NCBI RefSeq assembly: GCF_041296385.1
Contig: NC_091015.1
Coordinates: 90,008,004 to 90,072,003 of the forward strand
DNA from: Aphelocoma coerulescens
Lineage: Eukaryota; Chordata; Aves; Passeriformes; Corvidae
Length of the DNA stretch: 64,000 nucleotides
Direction of reading: 5' to 3'
Part shown: positions 59,701-64,000 of the stretch, piece after piece
Layout: every line of letters begins with the position of its first letter
How positions within the stretch are numbered: the first letter of the stretch is position 1
Notes under the pieces: model-generated
What the model saw: the letters and a program-made list of their open reading frames with translations, nothing else
What the model was told of the DNA's origin: nothing
The model's database searches: none
Made by a program: the position numbers and the translations under genes

Positions 59701-62700
59701 AAAAATTTAGTTAAGTTTCATATGGAGCATTAATAAAGACTTTTATGAAATCTGGGACCCTGAATGACCTAACCAGTTCTGCATCCACATTTGGGAAAAG
59801 TGGGAATCAGATGGAGGAGTTTGGTATATGTCAGTAAATATTAGTCAAAATAAACCCAAGAATTTGCAGTCAGTTAATAGAGAACTGGTTATCAGCTTCA
59901 GCTGATTCGCTCTGGAAAAGTTAAACACTTTTTTTTTCCTAAAGTACTGCTTGAGAGAGTAACAAAAGAGAGGTTCCATTTTAGAAGAATGATCTGATTA
60001 GTGTGGTAAGAGGGACTGTAAGAAGCAAAAAACTGAGAAATAAATCTCAACTCCATCTCCTCAGGGCAGCTGTACACCTGTATCTCCAGTTAGCTCAGGG
60101 ATGAAATGTTCTGCACAGGGAGGCCTCAGGGTCAATCATTTAAAAAGTCAATGAAATAATGAAAGTTAATGTCAAACTCTGTTATCAAGCAGCAAGTCCG
60201 TTTGAGGATGGCATATACACACCCAGTACCAAGGCTTCATCACTATGGATTTCGCTCTCAGTAGCTAATCTAGCTTACACAGATCCCTCATCAGCCAGAA
60301 TCTGAAAGCACATTTTGGGAGTCTGACCACTGTGAGCAAGTGATCAGCCCCAGATTTCATGTTGTGCATAACAACTTCTCATCGACCTAGAAGTTCAGCA
60401 CGAAGCTTCCAGAGGGGTTTTTCTGTCACATTCTCAAGCATAGTAAGGAACTGCTGTTCCATAGGGCAGAACTCCTTTGCCCAGTTTAGCCCTTATTTTC
60501 ATGCTGAGGAGAAAGACTCAAAGCCCATCAAAACTATGCAAAAAAGCACCACAAGGAACACTCACTCTGCTAATCCTTCCACAGAGGCCACCAGCAGTGG
60601 AACGTGAACACTTAGTGATGGAGAAATTCCACAGCACTCCATTCCTTTCCTCCACTTGTGCAAATTCCCACACAGAGAGGCGACGGTAGCATGGTAACTA
60701 TTAAGTGAACAACTGAAATATCGCGTGCATTACACCATAAAATAAGATAAAAAGAGTTATTTTTCTATACTACAACTTGTAAGTATAAAAACTGAGGTAC
60801 CCCCCAGTGGGAACAAGCAGAAATTGCTGTCTTGCTGGTGACAGGTCTTAATTTGCTGCAGAGACTTGCAGGCAGCACAATGATGTGTTTGCTCTCACAC
60901 TACAAAAGCAATTATTTTTGCAGAAACTAACCACTTTACACTCTGGAACTATATAAATAATTAAGACTCAATTTTTCAAAATATATAAGCACAACACATT
61001 ACAAAATAAAAGACTGTGCACTATGCAAGAAGTTTCAGCTCAATGCACATATTGAAACCTCATCATTTTGTCCAAAGGATTTCTGAACCCTGAGGAGCTC
61101 AACTCAGAGCTGGAAGATCAAATGGCAGGAAGCTGGGGCTGAAAAATTACCTCATGGTACTTGTAATATCTTCCACTATCAAAGCTCTGAGTTAAAAGAA
61201 ATTGTTTAGGCAGTTGACATGCTGTGAATCAAAGAATGCTTAAACTTTGCAGGGAGATTCATCTTTAGGCAAATAGCATTGATTCTAACTTTGTATTCCC
61301 AGGGCTTCATGTCAGTCAAACAATGTTCATGGGTTTGTTTTTTTCTAAGTGCCTTTTATCTGCACTAAAAGCTCATAGGGATCCATTACACCTTTATAAA
61401 AACCTAATTTGAATTTTTCCATGGCTTTCACATAAGTTAGTAAGCAGACAGAAAAGATCTGATTAAAATGGGGGGAAAAAGACACTTTTAAATTTTTTTT
61501 CAGTTTATTGACCAATTACATTTTTCAGGCTCAGTTGTTACAGGTCATATTTAGCTGATTAAGTGTTTCCTTAGCACATGAGGCAGTCTGATACTCTGCT
61601 GTTTGCCAGTCCATCCATTTGTCCTTGGCTGACATTCTTTACGCTATCTGACCACCTTCAACTAATTTTTTCTAGAGGAGAAAAAGTCTCAGAAAATCTC
61701 CCAAGTTCTCCAGTGATTAGCAGTTAGGCATTTGGGAATTGTAAGAGCACCCAATAAACCAAGTTTTATTTTCTGGGCATTCAAAAATGACAAATAGCTT
61801 CCTGCTTGAAAGAAAACCAGACTTTACTGGGAAAACACAAGCTTGGAAAAACCTGAAAAAACAACAGCAGATGAGACTGACATCCTTCAGAGTACACTGG
61901 CAAAAGTACTGACCCAGTCTGCTACTGTCCACAGTGAGTAGATACAAAGGGATTTCTTCTTTATCCTGAGGAAGACCAGATTTCAGCGGATGTCAGGTGA
62001 ATGGGAAGTAAATCTTTTGCCTTTGATGGATATTTGGGTTTGAGGATTGCACTTTCTAATCCATCGGGGAAGAGAGACCTTCATTTGATTCAGGCACTAG
62101 ACCATGGTGCCTGTGACATCTGCTACCTGTATGGATCAACATCTGTCCTTGCTAAGTGCATTCACTGCTGGCTTTTGCAGCAATGGCTTCAGTGCCAAAC
62201 AGCTCTCTCATCGAGAGGTCGAGGGCAGATACCATCCTTGCAGAATCTGTATTTCAAAACAGGTAACCTTTTACATGGTGCCTCTTCTTGTCCTTTGACA
62301 AACAAGGAAAAAAACCATCACACCACCAACAAAAATAACATTTTAAACTGCAGACTACAACAAGTACCACAGCATCCTTCAGTAAATTTACATTCTATTT
62401 TTCTTGGCAGGGCTGATCTTAAACAGCAAGGTACCGAGGTATTGCCCCCCATCAAAGCAATCCTGGCCCACTGCAGATGCTTTTGCGTATTCTTGGACTG
62501 ATGCCCACAAATTACTGTCTTCCCCTAAGTCCCCATGAGATGCTGCTGCTCCCCTGTCCTGCCAGGTTTCAGGCCTTTAACCTCACCACCTACTCAGGTT
62601 CAGCTCCCAGACCCTGAGAGGCAATGCCATAAATTCACAGCAGAAGCAGCAAAGCGCAGCATCACTGCTTTTACCACCAAGCTCCACCCATGCAGGCAGA

Positions 62701-63910
62701 AGATGAGGTTATTGCTGTCGTTGCCACTGACCAAACAAGCCCTGCTCCAAGTGCGAGGCTCGTTTTGGTTTCCCCATTCTCCCTCACCACCACTTCCAGC
62801 AGATCCTCATTCCCTTGCACCCAAAGCACAGCACTGGCTCTCTGTGCAGCTCTGTGGAGTTGCTGCTTGGGGTGCATCTGGCCAGCTTGATCCAGCAGCC
62901 AAGCTTCAAGAGAGGAGCATTCCTAGGTTCTTTCCATAACAAAGGTTTCCCAATCACACCAAGCCCAGCCTGTCACATGTGGTTTGTCTATTACCTCCTT
63001 TCACCTGCTCTTCCCTCCAGTGCATAGCACGGCTGCTGGATGGAGGATGGAAAAGGCAATTTTGCTAGAAAGGAAAGGAAAATGTGGCAATCAACTGCTG
63101 AATACATTAGTGGGTCTGGAGCTTGTCTACACCAAATTCCTTGTGGTTCATGACCAACTGAGACAACACACTTGTTAGTTGTAGTAAGAAATCCTTCAGC
63201 ATACAATTTTTACTTTCAGTAGTAAATGAGCAAATAAATTCTGTTTTATTCCATTGAATATGACAGACCTTTTTCACAATTTAAGATAGTAACATGTTAA
63301 TCTGAATTCTCATAGGCAGAAAAGACTGTGATACAATGCTCTTTTATTAGGCTTATCTTAGCACAGTGTGGTTCAGCTAATAGTCTCATTGCACCCACAT
63401 GCAAGAAACAGTTCTTTGACTTTATCCAGATACAAATACACCTGGTTTAGATGATAAATTGGAGTCTGAAGGGCTTAACAAACTCATGGCACTGCAACTA
63501 AAAAAACAAGCAAACAATTGAAAAGTTTAATATCTTAACTCAAAATATTTACTTTTCCATGTTCTAGGAAGAATGTGAATCCTATTAATGAAATATCCAG
63601 AATGGAAGGCAGGGGGATTTTGAGAGAATCCTGCCTAAGATATTTCATGTCCATATGCAAATGACAGCCAGTGCTGTGCCTAGTTTCTTTTGTCTCTTCA
63701 TAATACTATTTTGAAACTAGAGAAAAAATTGACATAAAAAATGTTGATAGAAGGGGAAATGCCAATAGTTATGCCATTCATCATCCTTCATGAAATAAAA
63801 GATTTTTACACGCCTTTAACATGTTTACAGATGCTTTCATAGCAGACTTTAAAGGAAGTGCAAGAAGGTATTTGAACATTATATAAATCTCAAACTCATC
63901 TTTGTATCAC
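56783..63910. other. Mostly AT-rich unique sequence, no gene seen
   Basis: Open frames of 136 codons (58285-58695, minus), 166 codons (62001-62501, plus) and 134 codons (62535-62939, plus) lack recognisable domains and are treated as chance. The last lies in a C-rich patch at 62540-63030. No interspersed repeat was recognised. Confidence 0.4.
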
Positions 63911-64000
63911 AGATTCAAAGAATCACAGAATATTTTGTGTTGGAAGAGACCTTTAAAGGTCACCTAGTCCAGCCCCCCTGAAATAAGCAGGGACAGCTCC
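63911..64000 (-). mobile_element. CR1 LINE 3' end, cut by the window edge
   Basis: AGATTCAAAGAATCACAGAA, then TTGGAAGAGACCTTTAAAGG, then CCTAGTCCAGCCCCC, is a minus-strand CR1 3' terminus. The element continues beyond the window, so its length is unknown. Confidence 0.95.

Noticed and set aside
62001..62501. Open frame of 166 codons, plus strand
   Set aside because: No domain, signal or repeat pattern. Overlapping frames of similar length nearby argue for chance.

Overview
This is a stretch of vertebrate nuclear genome, almost certainly from a bird and most likely a songbird. The interspersed repeats are nearly all CR1 retrotransposons, several ending in the bird-type 3' tail built on ATTCTATG-like octamers (seen as CATAGAATCACAGAAT when reversed). 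They are joined by a handful of solo LTRs that resemble avian endogenous-retrovirus LTRs. There are no mammalian SINEs or L1. Recognisable interspersed repeats cover roughly 12% of the window, which fits a bird. 'Songbird' rests on my memory of the LTR families and was not checked by a search.

I find no intact protein-coding gene, no exon I can defend, no tRNA or rRNA gene and no CRISPR array. No open frame exceeds 170 codons, and the only frames with recognisable protein similarity are remnants of CR1-type elements. The window is therefore intergenic, or lies inside a long intron.

Layout. From 0.2 to 4.2 kb there is a repeat cluster: an unusual 5' portion of a CR1 (ORF1 esterase-like region and the start of the ORF2 endonuclease, minus strand), two more minus-strand CR1 pieces, a plus-strand LTR and a plus-strand CR1 tail. 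From 6.6 to 7.8 kb a minus-strand CR1 is split by a 546-bp solo LTR flanked by GGGA. LTRs follow at 9.85-10.4 kb and 12.55-13.75 kb, both minus strand. At 16.9 kb a small CpG cluster ends in a good match to the CTCF motif. From 19.3 to 20.3 kb lies a composite block of simple repeats: GT-rich, AT-rich, GA and degenerate direct repeats. From 22.1 to 23.2 kb is the longest CR1, with a decayed reverse transcriptase. At 32.4-32.8 kb there is a cleanly bounded solo LTR with TGATGCC/GGCATCA ends and CCAG duplications. At 33.2-33.9 kb are a CR1 and a TACTCTA-type tandem array. At 37.8 kb is a possible relic of an older LINE reverse transcriptase. From 38 to 63.9 kb the sequence is mostly unique and AT-rich, broken by small tandem duplications, simple repeats and one GC-richer block at 46.2-46.8 kb. 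The window ends inside a CR1 tail.

Nothing acts together as a pathway here. The readable story is transposable-element history, including insertion order from nesting, plus a few candidate regulatory and structural sites.
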